This document shows positions 17,058-25,976 of a stretch of DNA of 64,000 nucleotides, piece by piece. Below the pieces are notes generated by a model, which was given only the letters and a program-made list of their open reading frames with translations, was not told the origin of the DNA and searched no databases. The translations under genes and the position numbers were made by a program. How positions within the stretch are numbered: the first letter of the stretch is position 1; each line of letters begins with the position of its first letter. Where the stretch lies: the NCBI RefSeq assembly GCF_004328075.1, contig NZ_SJFN01000009.1, positions 667 to 64,666 of the forward strand. Direction: 5' to 3'. The stretch is from Siculibacillus lacustris (GTDB taxonomy: Bacteria > Pseudomonadota > Alphaproteobacteria > Rhizobiales > Ancalomicrobiaceae).

Positions 17058-18512
17058 TCAGACCAGGAGCGTGACCATTCGTTCTTCGCTCATTTCCCGG
17101 ATGGCCCAATGCGGACCCTCGCGTCCGAATCCGCTGTCCTTCGACCCGCCGTAGGGCATCAGGTCGACGCGGGAGCTCGGCGTCTCGTTGATGTGGACAC
17201 CGCCGACCTCGAGACGGCGTACCGCCGCGAGGGCGTGATCCAGACGCTTGGTGAAGATGCCGGTCGCCAGCCCGTAGGGCGTGGCGTTCACGCGCTCGAT
17301 CGCCTCGGCGAGCTCGTCGAAGGCGGCGATGCACAGGACCGGACCGAACACTTCGGAACACCCGAGCGTGGTCCCGGGGGGCACGTCGGCGAGCAGCGTC
17401 GGCGACACCACCGATCCGCGCCGGTCGCCGCCGGCGAGCCGACGGGCGCCGTGTGCCACCGCCTCCTCGATCCAGTTTTCGATGCGATCGGCCGCGGCCG
17501 GCGAGATGACCGGCCCGACGACGGTGCCGTCATCGCGCGGATCGCCCCAGGGCAAGGCGGCGACCAGCCCGGCGAGCCGGCTCTCGACCTCGGCGAGGAT
17601 CGTCCGCTCGACCAGGAGGACCTGGATCGAGGTGCAGACCTGACCGGCCTTGCGGTAGGCGGCGTTGATCACCTTCGGCAGTGCGACGTCCAGATCGGCG
17701 TCTTCGCAGAGGATACAGTGGGCGATCGAGCCGAGTTCCATCTGGGTGCGGCGCAGTCCGGCGCTCGCCTGAATCTGGCGGCCGACTTCGGTCGAACCGG
17801 TGAAGGCGTAGAAGCGGACGGACGGCTCCTCGAGCAGCCAGCGCGCCACTTCCGCCCCGCCGTTGACGATCGACACCAGGGCCGGCGGCAGACCGGCGTC
17901 GATCAGGCACTCGACGAGCGCGGTGGCGCTCATCGGCGTGTGCAACGACGGCTTCAGGACCACCGCGTTGCCGGCGGCCAGCGCCGGGCCGATCTTGTGG
18001 GCGACGGTGTTGAGCGGCGCATTGAACGGCGTGATCGCACAGACGACGCCGAGGGGTACGCGGAGCGTGAAACCGATCCGCCCCTTCTGTCCCGGCGCGC
18101 CCTCGACCGGCACCATCTCGCCCCCGAAACGCCGTGCCTCTTCGGCCGACAGGCGGAAGGTGAGGACGCACCGACCGACCTCCCCCGCCGCGTCGCGCCG
18201 CGTGAAGCCGGCCTCCTGCACGAGGACGTCGATCAGGGCGGCGGCGCGCGCCTCGACGAGATCGGCCGTGCGATCGAGGATCGTACCGCGCTCGTAGGGA
18301 TCGAGTGCAGCGGTCCGGTAGGCCCGTTCGGCCGCCGCCACACACCGCGTCACCTGAGCCCGCGATGGAAGCTCGGCCTCGGCGTAGGTGTGGCCGAGAT
18401 ACTTGTCGGGAACGGCGACCGTCTCGACGCCGTCCTCCCAAGCTCCGTCGACGAACAGACGGCACCGCGGTACGCCCCGCGACGATCGGCTCTGCGCGAA
18501 CTCCTGCGCCAT
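17058..18512 (-). CDS. Aldehyde dehydrogenase family protein (first gene of the long operon)
   Basis: A 484-residue NAD(P)-dependent aldehyde dehydrogenase. Catalytic residues are visible: N164 (TPFN), E259 in MELGS and the nucleophile C293 in KAGQVCTSIQ, with FTGSTEVG for the cofactor. The start is the ATG at 18512, which has AGGAGA upstream; the much longer open frame beyond it is not coding. It is the promoter-proximal gene, 135 bases from the divergent LysR gene. It probably oxidises the aldehyde made by the ThDP enzyme encoded next. The residue after MELG is Ser rather than the common Gly, a small variation. Confidence 0.9.
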   Translation of the reverse strand: MAQEFAQSRSSRGVPRCRLFVDGAWEDGVETVAVPDKYLGHTYAEAELPSRAQVTRCVAAAERAYRTAALDPYERGTILDRTADLVEARAAALIDVLVQEAGFTRRDAAGEVGRCVLTFRLSAEEARRFGGEMVPVEGAPGQKGRIGFTLRVPLGVVCAITPFNAPLNTVAHKIGPALAAGNAVVLKPSLHTPMSATALVECLIDAGLPPALVSIVNGGAEVARWLLEEPSVRFYAFTGSTEVGRQIQASAGLRRTQMELGSIAHCILCEDADLDVALPKVINAAYRKAGQVCTSIQVLLVERTILAEVESRLAGLVAALPWGDPRDDGTVVGPVISPAAADRIENWIEEAVAHGARRLAGGDRRGSVVSPTLLADVPPGTTLGCSEVFGPVLCIAAFDELAEAIERVNATPYGLATGIFTKRLDHALAAVRRLEVGGVHINETPSSRVDLMPYGGSKDSGFGREGPHWAIREMSEERMVTLLV

Positions 18513-18647
18513 TCGAAGCGTCTCCTGCCCGACCTCGTTTTCTTCTGGGCCCCATCTAAAACCGATTTGACATAAGTGGAAATACCGTTTCATGCTTCCC
18601 GCCATAAGCCAAATGAATGGCTCTCGTGAGAAGAGGCAAGGCGCGGG
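18513..18647. promoter_or_regulatory. Divergent promoter region between the catabolic operon and its LysR gene
   Basis: This 135-base gap is AT-richer than its surroundings and separates two divergent genes, the usual site for LysR autoregulation and activation. GAAATACCGTTTC (18579-18591) is an inverted repeat with 4-base arms, and CATAAG occurs at 18571 and, as CCATAAGCC, about 30 bases later. These are candidate LysR contacts only. I could not place convincing -35/-10 boxes. Confidence 0.5.
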
Positions 18648-19661
18648 ATGGATCTCAGGCAGCTTCGATATTTCGCTCAGATCGTCGAGAGCGGCTCCCT
18701 TTCGAAGGCGTCGCGCTGCCTGTTCGTGGCGCAGCCGGCGCTCTCGCAACAGTTGGCCAAGCTCGAGGACGAGGTCGGCAAACCGCTGTTGCAGCGCTCC
18801 TCGCGCGGGGTGACCCCGACCGAGAACGGGCTCGCCCTCTACCATCATGCCCGCTTCGTCCTGCGTCAGATCGATCAGGCGCTGTCGATCGCCCGCAAGG
18901 AATCGGGCGAGGTTCAGGGCATGGTGTCGGTCGGGCTACCGGCGACGACGGTTCTGGCGATCGGTCTGCCGCTGATGAAGCGGATCCGAGCGAAATTTCC
19001 CGGAATCCTTCTCAATGTGGTGGAGGGGATGAGCGGCCACCTCGCCCACATGATGCGGCTCGGACAGCTCGATCTCGCCATCCTCTTCTCCAACGACGTG
19101 TCGTCGACGCTCGATTCGACTCCCCTGCTCGAGGAGGAGCTGTTCGTGCTGTTTCCTGCCCGCCACGCCTGGGCGCCGACCGGCCGCACCGACATGGCGA
19201 TCTCCGAGGTGGCGGAGATCCCGCTGATCCTACCGACCAACGCCCACGGGCTGCGGCGGCGCGTGGTCGCCGAATTCGACCAACGCAACCTTCGCCCGCA
19301 GGTGGTCGCCGAGATCGACTCGCTCTCGCTGCTGATGAGCTGCGTCCTCGACGGCATGGGGGCGACCATCAAGCCGATGTCGGCCCTCGGCCACGAGCGC
19401 GATCGTGCCGGCGACTGGCGGGCGCTGAGGATCTCGGACGCGCGGATCTCGCGACGCAACTACCTCTATTCGATCTCCGCCAATCTGTTGTCGCCGGCGG
19501 CCTACACCGTGGCTCGCGAGATCGAGGCGACCGCGCGGGATCTGATCGCCGGAGGCGAATGGCTCGGCGTCCAGGCGATCGACGCCAAGCCCGATCGGAC
19601 CGTCGCGGAGCCCGCACCGATCCGGTCGGACGCCCGCCCGGAGGCGGTGCGCGAAGGGTGA
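18648..19661 (+). CDS. LysR-family transcriptional regulator
   Basis: A 337-residue LysR-type regulator. The N-terminal winged helix-turn-helix is typical (MDLRQLRYFAQIVESGSLS then LFVAQPALSQQLAKLE, residues 1 to about 60), followed by an effector domain from about residue 90. It is transcribed divergently from the 17-kb minus-strand operon and almost certainly controls it. The N-terminus with AQPALSQQ resembles regulators of the AbgR/Nac-like group, but no effector can be assigned. The C-terminal 30 residues are low-complexity. Confidence 0.9.
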   Translation: MDLRQLRYFAQIVESGSLSKASRCLFVAQPALSQQLAKLEDEVGKPLLQRSSRGVTPTENGLALYHHARFVLRQIDQALSIARKESGEVQGMVSVGLPATTVLAIGLPLMKRIRAKFPGILLNVVEGMSGHLAHMMRLGQLDLAILFSNDVSSTLDSTPLLEEELFVLFPARHAWAPTGRTDMAISEVAEIPLILPTNAHGLRRRVVAEFDQRNLRPQVVAEIDSLSLLMSCVLDGMGATIKPMSALGHERDRAGDWRALRISDARISRRNYLYSISANLLSPAAYTVAREIEATARDLIAGGEWLGVQAIDAKPDRTVAEPAPIRSDARPEAVREG

Positions 19662-20027
19662 TCGCGGTGCACCGTCGCGCCCCGTCGATGCATCTGATCT
19701 CGGTTTGTTCGAAATCTTCGTCCGGGTTCGATGAGAGTTCCGGATGCGCCGATCGTTGCGCGGCACGAGCTCGACGACACCTTAAGCCTCCCCCCCGTCT
19801 CGCAGACCGGCATCGAGGCCTGAGTACGCTCCCACATCGGCGCGCCCCGCTGCCCGGCCGGCAGCTACACCACCTCGCGGGACACGATCGCCGGAGGACG
19901 GGGGCGACGGCCGGTGCCTTTCCCGGTCTCCTGACATTTCTCCTTTGCCCCAACGGCTTTTCGGGAACCGAACGGGAGCTCGGGTGTTTCCGTTGGGGAG
20001 CCGCGCGCTCCTCCCGGAGACTCCCTC
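19662..20027. other. Spacer with an IS remnant and the leader of the sugar dehydrogenase operon
   Basis: The 366 bases contain a short IS256-type tail (about 19772-19890, separate entry). The remaining 130 bases run up to the ATG at 20028 and must hold the promoter of the dehydrogenase operon; a GGAG lies just before that ATG. I found no convincing -35/-10 pair and no riboswitch-like structure. Confidence 0.5.
19772..19890 (+). mobile_element. Remnant of the right end of an IS256-type element
   Basis: A short reading frame ends in LSLPPVSQTGIEA and a stop at 19821-19823. It matches the extreme C-terminus expected for IS256-type transposases (SDDP..SLP type endings). The following bases, CATCGGCGCGCC then GGCAGCTACACCAC, parallel the sequence after the stop at 121-123. 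Nothing upstream of about 19770 can be read as transposase, so only the tail survives. Confidence 0.5.
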
Positions 20028-20780
20028 ATGTCCACGCCGACCTCACCGACCCGCCGCCGCGTCCTGTCGACCGCAGCTTGGCTGGCCGCCTCCTCGATCC
20101 CCGGCGTGGCCTTCGCGCGGTCGATTTCCGGGGCCCTGCCCTGGGATGCGAATTCCGCGGCGCCGCCGCCGAAGCTCCAGCTCAACGGATGGTTCTTCTT
20201 CACCTCCGCCGAGGTGGAGACGGTGACGGCGATCGTCGATCGGCTGATCCCCGCCGACGCTCTGTCGCCCTCGGGCGCCGAATGCGGCGTGGTCGTCTAC
20301 ATCGATCGCCAGATGATCGGGCCGTTCGGTCGGTCGAGCCGGCTCTACACCCAGGGGCCGTTCTTCCTCGGCACCCCGCGCCAGGGCTGGCAGAGCCCGG
20401 ATACGCCGGCGCAGCGGTGGCGGGCCGGGGTGGCGGCGCTCGAACGCTGGGTCGCCGCCAACCGAACCGGCCGTCGCTTCGCCGCTCTCGCGGCCGAGGA
20501 GAAGGATGCGGTGCTGAAGGACGTCGAGGCCGGCAAGATCGATCTCGGCGCCGGCGTCGATGCCAAGGCCTTCTTCGCCCTGGTCCTCCAGAACACCATG
20601 GAAGGCTTCTTCGCCGACCCGGCCTATGGCGGCAACAAGGACATGGCGTCGTGGCGGATGCTCGGTTTCCCCGGCGCGCGCTACGACTATCGCGACCACG
20701 TCGACAAGCACGGCCAGCGCTATCCGCTGCCGCCCGTCTCCATCACCGGTCGCCCGGAATGGGCCGGAAAGGTCGACTGA
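20028..20780 (+). CDS. Gluconate 2-dehydrogenase subunit 3 family (small subunit of GMC dehydrogenase)
   Basis: A 250-residue small subunit that chaperones and exports a GMC-type dehydrogenase. The N-terminus TSPTRRRVLSTAAWLAASS has adjacent arginines and a hydrophobic stretch, consistent with a Tat signal that carries the folded flavoprotein partner across the membrane. The body has the conserved FFTSAEVETVTAIVDRLIP and FADPAYGGNKDMASWRMLGF segments of the family. One base separates its stop from the GMC gene, and the cytochrome gene follows, giving the standard three-subunit order. Confidence 0.9.
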   Translation: MSTPTSPTRRRVLSTAAWLAASSIPGVAFARSISGALPWDANSAAPPPKLQLNGWFFFTSAEVETVTAIVDRLIPADALSPSGAECGVVVYIDRQMIGPFGRSSRLYTQGPFFLGTPRQGWQSPDTPAQRWRAGVAALERWVAANRTGRRFAALAAEEKDAVLKDVEAGKIDLGAGVDAKAFFALVLQNTMEGFFADPAYGGNKDMASWRMLGFPGARYDYRDHVDKHGQRYPLPPVSITGRPEWAGKVD

Positions 20781-20781
20781 C

Positions 20782-22548
20782 ATGGCCAAGATTCTTCCCC
20801 GCAAGGACGTCGTGATCGTCGGTCTCGGCTGGTCCGGCGCGATTCTCGCCCACGAACTGACCGATGCCGGGCTCGACGTCCTGGCGATCGAGCGCGGCCC
20901 GTGGCGCGACACCGCCCGCGACTTCAACATCGGCTACGCCCAGGACGAGCTGCGTTACGCCATCCGCCGCGATCTGTTCCTGCAGCCCGCCACCGAGACG
21001 ATGACGGTGCGCAACAGCGACGCCGAGCGCGCCCTGCCGATGCGCGACTACGCCTCGTTCCTGCCGGGCAACGGCGTCGGCGGCGCCGGCGTCCATTGGA
21101 ACGGTCAGACCTGGCGGTTCTGGAACTCCGACTTCCGCACCCGTTCGAACATCGTCGAGCGCTACGGCGCGGCGAAGCTCGGCGAGCTGACGGTCCGCGA
21201 TTGGGGCGTCACCGGCGCCGACATGGAGAGCGCCTACGATCGCTTCGAAGCCCTCGCCGGGATCTCCGGCACGGCGGGCAACGTCGGCGGCACGATCCGG
21301 CCGGGCGGCAATCCCTTCGAGGATCCGCGCGCCCGCGACTATCCCAACCCGCCGATGAAGATGACCAAGGCGCCCATCCTGTTCGCCGAGACGGCGATGG
21401 CGATGGGGCTCCATCCCTTCCCCTGCCCCTCGGCCAATCTCTCGCAGCCCTACGTCAACCCGCTCGGCATCGCCATGGGCCAGTGCACCTTTTGCGGCTT
21501 CTGTGAGCGCTTCGGCTGCGCCAACTATTCCAAGGCCAGCGCCCAGACGACCATCCTGCCGGTGCTGATGAAGAAGCCGAACTTCGAGGTGCGGACCGAC
21601 AGCGAGGTGCTGCACGTCGACCTCGACCCGTCGAAGACCTTCGCGCGCGGCGTCACCTATGTCGACACCTCCGGCGAGACCTGGTTCCAGCCCGCCGATC
21701 TGGTGCTGCTGTGCGCCTACGGGCTGCACAACGTGCGGCTGATGATGCTGTCGGGGATCGGCACGATCTACGATCCGGCGACCGACGTCGGCACCGTCGG
21801 GCGCAACTACTGCTACCAGACCAATGCCGGCGTCACCGTCTACTTCGACGACGCGACGCTCAACCCGTTCATCGCCGCCGGCGCGCTCGGCCAGACGGTC
21901 GACGACTACAACGGCGACGCCTTCGACCATTCGGCGCTCGACTTCGTCGGCGGCGCCGGCATCAACTGCGTGCCGACCAACGGCCGTCCGATCGCCTTTC
22001 ATCCGACCCCGCCGGGGACGCCGAGATGGGGCGCGGACTGGAAGAAGGCGGTGGCGAAGAATTATTCCAACGCCCTGTCCTTCGGCTCGCAGGGGTCGAG
22101 TTACGCGATCCGCGGCAACCATCTCGACCTCGATCCGACCTACACCGACCGCTTCGGGCGGCCGCTGATGCGCATGACCTTCGACTTCGCCGACAACGAC
22201 ATCCGCATGTCGGCCTGGGTCTCCGACCGCATGGAGGCGATCGCCGGCCGGATGGGCGGGCGGCAGGTCGTCTCGGATCGGCGCAAGAAGGGATGGGATT
22301 CGACGGTCTACCAGTCCACCCACAACACCGGCGGGGCGATCATGGGCACCGACCCCAAGGCCTCTGCGGTCAATCCCTTCCTGCAGAGCTGGGACGTTCC
22401 CAACGTCTTCGTGGTCGGCGCTTCGGCCTTCCCGCAGAACCCGGGCAAGAACCCGACCGGCACGGTGGGGGCGTTGGCCTTTCGCGCCGCCGACGCCATC
22501 CGCCGGCAATATCTCGCCAATCCCGGCAAGCCCCTGGTGACGCCATGA
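20782..22548 (+). CDS. GMC-family flavoprotein dehydrogenase, large subunit
   Basis: A 588-residue FAD enzyme of the glucose-methanol-choline family, catalytic subunit of a membrane-bound sugar or polyol dehydrogenase (gluconate / sorbitol / glucose type). FAD binds at VVIVGLGWSGAILAHEL (10-26). A cysteine cluster, C235-x2-C238-x2-C241-x4-C246 (QCTFCGFCERFGC), fits the Fe-S site described for FAD-dependent glucose dehydrogenases of this complex type. The C-terminus NPTGTVGALAFRAADAI is the usual GMC end. It lacks its own signal and is expected to be exported with the small subunit. It overlaps the cytochrome gene by 4 bases. Confidence 0.92.
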   Translation: MAKILPRKDVVIVGLGWSGAILAHELTDAGLDVLAIERGPWRDTARDFNIGYAQDELRYAIRRDLFLQPATETMTVRNSDAERALPMRDYASFLPGNGVGGAGVHWNGQTWRFWNSDFRTRSNIVERYGAAKLGELTVRDWGVTGADMESAYDRFEALAGISGTAGNVGGTIRPGGNPFEDPRARDYPNPPMKMTKAPILFAETAMAMGLHPFPCPSANLSQPYVNPLGIAMGQCTFCGFCERFGCANYSKASAQTTILPVLMKKPNFEVRTDSEVLHVDLDPSKTFARGVTYVDTSGETWFQPADLVLLCAYGLHNVRLMMLSGIGTIYDPATDVGTVGRNYCYQTNAGVTVYFDDATLNPFIAAGALGQTVDDYNGDAFDHSALDFVGGAGINCVPTNGRPIAFHPTPPGTPRWGADWKKAVAKNYSNALSFGSQGSSYAIRGNHLDLDPTYTDRFGRPLMRMTFDFADNDIRMSAWVSDRMEAIAGRMGGRQVVSDRRKKGWDSTVYQSTHNTGGAIMGTDPKASAVNPFLQSWDVPNVFVVGASAFPQNPGKNPTGTVGALAFRAADAIRRQYLANPGKPLVTP

Positions 22549-23759
22549 ACCCCGCGACCTTCCTCCTGGCGCTGGCGGCCGCGGCGCTCGCCCCGACCGC
22601 GGCCTTCGCCGGCGACGTCGATCAGGCCGACCGGATCGGGCGCGGCGCCTATCAGGCGGTGCTCGGCGACTGCGCCGGCTGTCACACCGCGCCCGGCGGC
22701 GCGCCCTTCGCCGGCGGCGCGCCGATCGCCACGCCGTTCGGGACGCTGATCCCGCCCAACATCACCCCCGACCGGGACACCGGCATCGGCGACTGGTCGC
22801 TCGACGATTTCCGCTCGGCGATGACGCGCGGCGTCGGGCACGACGGCATCCGCCTCTATCCGGCGATGCCCTACCCCAACTATGCGAAGATGCCCGAGCC
22901 CGACATCGACGATCTCTGGGCCTTCCTGGGCACGATCGCCCCGGTGAAGAACGACGTCGACGCCAACCAGCTGCCGTTCCCGTTCTCGATCCGCACCCTG
23001 ATGATCGGCTGGAACCTGCTCGAATTCACGCCGAAGCCTTTCGCGCCGGACGCCGCGCAGTCGGCGGAGTGGAACCGCGGCGCCTATCTGGTCCAGGGTC
23101 CGGCCCATTGCGGCGCCTGCCACACGCCGAAGACGATCTTCGGCGGCGACGACGCGGGCAAGGCCCTGACCGGGGCGTCTCTCCAGGGCTGGTGGGCGCC
23201 CGACATCACCGCCGCGCCGACCACCGGCGTCGGATCCTGGTCGAAGGAGGAGCTGGTCGCCTACCTCGCGACCGGGGTCAACGGCCACACCATCGCCTCC
23301 GGCCCGATGGCCGAAGCGATCGCCGCCTCGACCTCGAAGATGACGCCCGAGGATCTCGGTGCGATCGCCACCTATCTGAAGACCCTCGGACCGAGCGATG
23401 CCGCCCGACCGACGCCGCTGGCGGCGAGCGACCCGGCGATGAAACACGGCGCGGCGATCTATGTCGACAATTGCTCGGCCTGCCACGGCGGTCGCGGCGA
23501 AGGGTCGAAGGATCTGTTCCCGGCCCTGGCGTCGAGCCCGATCGTCGCGCAGGCCGATGCGACCACCCTCGCCCGCATGGTGGTGATCGGCTCGCAGGGC
23601 GTCCACACCGCGGCCAAACCGACCACTCCGGCGATGCCGTCGCTCGGCTGGCGCCTCGACGACGCGGCGGTCGCCGACGTGCTGACCTTCGTCCGCAACA
23701 GCTGGGGCAATGCCGCCGCCCGGGTGACGCCGGGCACGGTCGCCAAGCTGCGCAACTGA
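22545..23759 (+). CDS. Triheme cytochrome c, membrane-bound sugar dehydrogenase subunit
   Basis: A 404-residue cytochrome with a Sec signal (MNPATFLLALAAAALA, cleavage near AFA-GD, residue 22-23) and three CxxCH sites: CAGCH at 43-47, CGACH at 189-193 and CSACH at 310-314. This matches the cytochrome subunit of gluconate, sorbitol and alcohol dehydrogenases, which passes electrons from the flavoprotein to ubiquinone or an oxidase. ATG 22545 overlaps the previous stop as ATGA. No C-terminal membrane anchor is obvious. Confidence 0.93.
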   Translation: MNPATFLLALAAAALAPTAAFAGDVDQADRIGRGAYQAVLGDCAGCHTAPGGAPFAGGAPIATPFGTLIPPNITPDRDTGIGDWSLDDFRSAMTRGVGHDGIRLYPAMPYPNYAKMPEPDIDDLWAFLGTIAPVKNDVDANQLPFPFSIRTLMIGWNLLEFTPKPFAPDAAQSAEWNRGAYLVQGPAHCGACHTPKTIFGGDDAGKALTGASLQGWWAPDITAAPTTGVGSWSKEELVAYLATGVNGHTIASGPMAEAIAASTSKMTPEDLGAIATYLKTLGPSDAARPTPLAASDPAMKHGAAIYVDNCSACHGGRGEGSKDLFPALASSPIVAQADATTLARMVVIGSQGVHTAAKPTTPAMPSLGWRLDDAAVADVLTFVRNSWGNAAARVTPGTVAKLRN

Positions 23760-23848
23760 CGCGAGCCGTCTTCGCGGAGACGGCGACCCGCGAACCAACC
23801 GAGGCGATGTCCGACGCGGTCGGCGCCTCGCACATCGAGGAGACGATC

Positions 23849-24328
23849 ATGAGCACCACCGCCGTCCAGATCAGAGACATCGGACCGCAGCCGCAATCGT
23901 TCGACATCGAACAGGCGACCAAGGCCAACACCAACTACCGCACGGTCGCCTGGAGCGGGCGTTATCTCCAGGTGACGCTGATGTCGATCCCGGTCGGGGG
24001 CGACATCGGTCTCGAGGCGCATCCCGAGACGGATCAGTTCCTGCGCCTCGACGCCGGCACCGGCCGCGTGCAGATGGGCCCCGCGAAGGACGCCCTGACG
24101 TTCGACAAGGAAGTATCGGACGGGTGGTGCGTCCTGGTTCCGGCCGGAACCTGGCACAACATCACCAACATCGGGACGAAGCCGATGCAGGTCTATGCGG
24201 TCTACGCCCCCGCGCATCACACCCCCGGCAAGGTGCAGGCGACCGCGGCGATCGCCGAAGCCGACAAGGCCGACGAACCCGCCGACTGGTCGGTGCAGCC
24301 GAAGCCTGTGGCCGACAAACACGGCTGA
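23849..24328 (+). CDS. Small cupin-domain protein
   Basis: A 159-residue cupin starting at ATG 23849, 89 bases after the cytochrome gene, with GAGGAG upstream. The first motif is LEAHPETDQFLRLDAGTG, the second VLVPAGTWHNITNIG. It resembles the small stand-alone cupins often annotated as mannose-6-phosphate-isomerase-like or as stress-related. The C-terminal 30 residues are charged and probably disordered. It may be cotranscribed with the dehydrogenase genes, but the role is unknown. Confidence 0.82.
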   Translation: MSTTAVQIRDIGPQPQSFDIEQATKANTNYRTVAWSGRYLQVTLMSIPVGGDIGLEAHPETDQFLRLDAGTGRVQMGPAKDALTFDKEVSDGWCVLVPAGTWHNITNIGTKPMQVYAVYAPAHHTPGKVQATAAIAEADKADEPADWSVQPKPVADKHG

Positions 24329-24361
24329 CGCGGTCCCGCGGCGCGGCCGGATCGCCCGCCA

Positions 24362-25726
24362 TCACGCGATCGTCTCGCCGTTGCGGCTGCGCGGCACCGC
24401 CGCGGCGCCGTCGGACAGCGTGAGGCCGGCGGGCGGCAGATCGCCGAGAACCTCGGCGACCGCTTCGGCGATGGCGAGCAGACGGGCATCGGAATAGCGC
24501 GGGCCGACCAGTTGCAGGCCGATCGGCAGCCCCTGTGGCCCCCGGCCGGCGGGGACGGCGACGCAGGGGACGTGGAGCGCCGTCCACAGGCCGTTGAAGA
24601 TCGGATCGCCGGTCGCCTCCAGGCCGTGGGGCGCTTCGCCCGGCGTGCAGGGGGTCAGCAGCGCATCGAAGCGGCGTTCGCACAGGCGATCGAAGGCGAT
24701 CCTCAGGCGGGCGATCGCATCGTGGGCGGCGCGCAGACCTTCGGGCGTGATCGCGCGGACATTCTCGACGCAGTCGCGAAACTCGGCGGCGAGGGCGTCG
24801 CGGTGGCGCAGATAGTCGGGATAGAGGGCCACGCTCCCCTCGGCATACATCACCGTGTCCTTGTGGTCGGTCAGACGATCGAAGGCGGTCGCCAACTCGA
24901 CCGGCTCGATTTCGGCCCCCGCCGCCGCCAGTCGCTCGGCGGCGACCGTGAGCAGCCCGCGCACGCCGGCATCGGCGCTGTCCCGGTGCGGTGTCAGGCA
25001 CAGACCGATGCGCAACCCGGCGACGCCGTCACAGGGCGCGGTGGTCGCGATCTTCGGCAGCCGAAAGGCCTCGGCGACCAGCCGCAGGTCGTCGACGCTG
25101 CGGGCGAACCAGCCCACGGTGTCGAGCGACGGGGCGACGACCTTGGTTCCCTCGAGCCCGACCAGACCATGGGTCGGCTTGAAGCCGAAGATGCCGGTGA
25201 AGGCGGCCGGTCGCATGATCGAGCCCGCCGTCTGCGTGCCGATCGCCAGCGGCACCATCCGGTCGGCGACCGCCGCGGCGGACCCCGCCGAGGATCCGCC
25301 CGGGGTGTGATCGAGGTCGTGAGGGTTGCGGGTCAGCGGGCGGCGCCCACCCAGCGCGAATTCGACCGTGTCGGTCTTGCCGAGAACGATCGCCCCCGAG
25401 GCCCGCAGCACGTCGACGGCGGCCGCGTCGGCGCCCCAGGGCCGCCCTTCGTAGAGTGCGGAATTGCACCGGGTCGGCATGTCGAAGGTCGAGAACACGT
25501 CCTTGACGCCGAGCGGGATCCCGTCGAGCGGGCCGCCCGCCCGGGCCTTGTCGCATTCGCGCGCCCGCGCCACGGCGAGATCGGGATCGAGATGGACCCA
25601 GGCCTTGACGAGCGGATCGCGCGTCCGGATGCGATCGAGGCAGGATCGCACGAGTTCCTCGCAGGACAGGTCGCGGGCGCGAATGGCTGCGACGGCATGA
25701 CGCGCGCCGAGTTCATGGGGCTGCAC
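24362..25726 (-). CDS. Amidase signature-family hydrolase
   Basis: A 454-residue amidase. The Ser-cisSer-Lys triad is readable: K75 in LGVKDVF, S145 in PGGSSAGSAAAVA and the nucleophile S169 in GTQTAGSIMRPA; the 24-residue spacing between the serines is the family norm. I chose the GTG at 25726 because GGGAGGG lies about 8 bases upstream; the longer open frame has no such site. It is divergent from the GntR gene across a gap with a TTGTGCACAA palindrome. Its likely role is hydrolysis of an amide in the ureide/N-heterocycle pathway encoded at 26720-32648. Confidence 0.9.
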   Translation of the reverse strand: MQPHELGARHAVAAIRARDLSCEELVRSCLDRIRTRDPLVKAWVHLDPDLAVARARECDKARAGGPLDGIPLGVKDVFSTFDMPTRCNSALYEGRPWGADAAAVDVLRASGAIVLGKTDTVEFALGGRRPLTRNPHDLDHTPGGSSAGSAAAVADRMVPLAIGTQTAGSIMRPAAFTGIFGFKPTHGLVGLEGTKVVAPSLDTVGWFARSVDDLRLVAEAFRLPKIATTAPCDGVAGLRIGLCLTPHRDSADAGVRGLLTVAAERLAAAGAEIEPVELATAFDRLTDHKDTVMYAEGSVALYPDYLRHRDALAAEFRDCVENVRAITPEGLRAAHDAIARLRIAFDRLCERRFDALLTPCTPGEAPHGLEATGDPIFNGLWTALHVPCVAVPAGRGPQGLPIGLQLVGPRYSDARLLAIAEAVAEVLGDLPPAGLTLSDGAAAVPRSRNGETIA

Positions 25727-25976
25727 GCCGCGACCCTCCCCGCGGGAAACCGGGCCCCGCCGAGGCGACGGGCGGGAAGGAACGCGGCCCGCCCCCGTCG
25801 GCTGCCGCAACTTTGTGCACAATTGCCTCCGGCCGATCGGCTATTGTTTCCCTCTCCTCCCGATGACGACGGCGTGACCGATCCCGATCCCCGAGGGGCC
25901 GAGGTGGGCACCACCGAATCTGCGTGAACCGGCGGGCAGGGGCGAAGGCTCTTTCCGGCCAGGACGGGAGTGGGAC
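25727..25976. promoter_or_regulatory. Divergent promoter region, amidase / GntR regulator
   Basis: A 250-base gap between divergent genes. It holds the perfect palindrome TTGTGCACAA (25813-25822) and a nearby TATTGTTT (25842 onward) that could be part of a -10 element for the plus-strand gntR gene. The rest is high-GC with no other repeat that I could see. Confidence 0.55.
25813..25822. promoter_or_regulatory. Candidate GntR operator, TTGTGCACAA palindrome
   Basis: A perfect 10-base palindrome 164 bases before the GntR start codon and 86 bases before the amidase start. The same core, TTGTGCAC, occurs twice upstream of the transporter operon of this cluster (32873-32903). GntR/FCD regulators bind short palindromes with a GT/AC core, so it fits autoregulation plus control of the amidase. 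Confidence 0.65.

Noticed and set aside
15251-17074. A 607-codon plus-strand frame opposite the ThDP enzyme gene
   Set aside because: The minus-strand protein has a complete ThDP motif; the antisense product has none.
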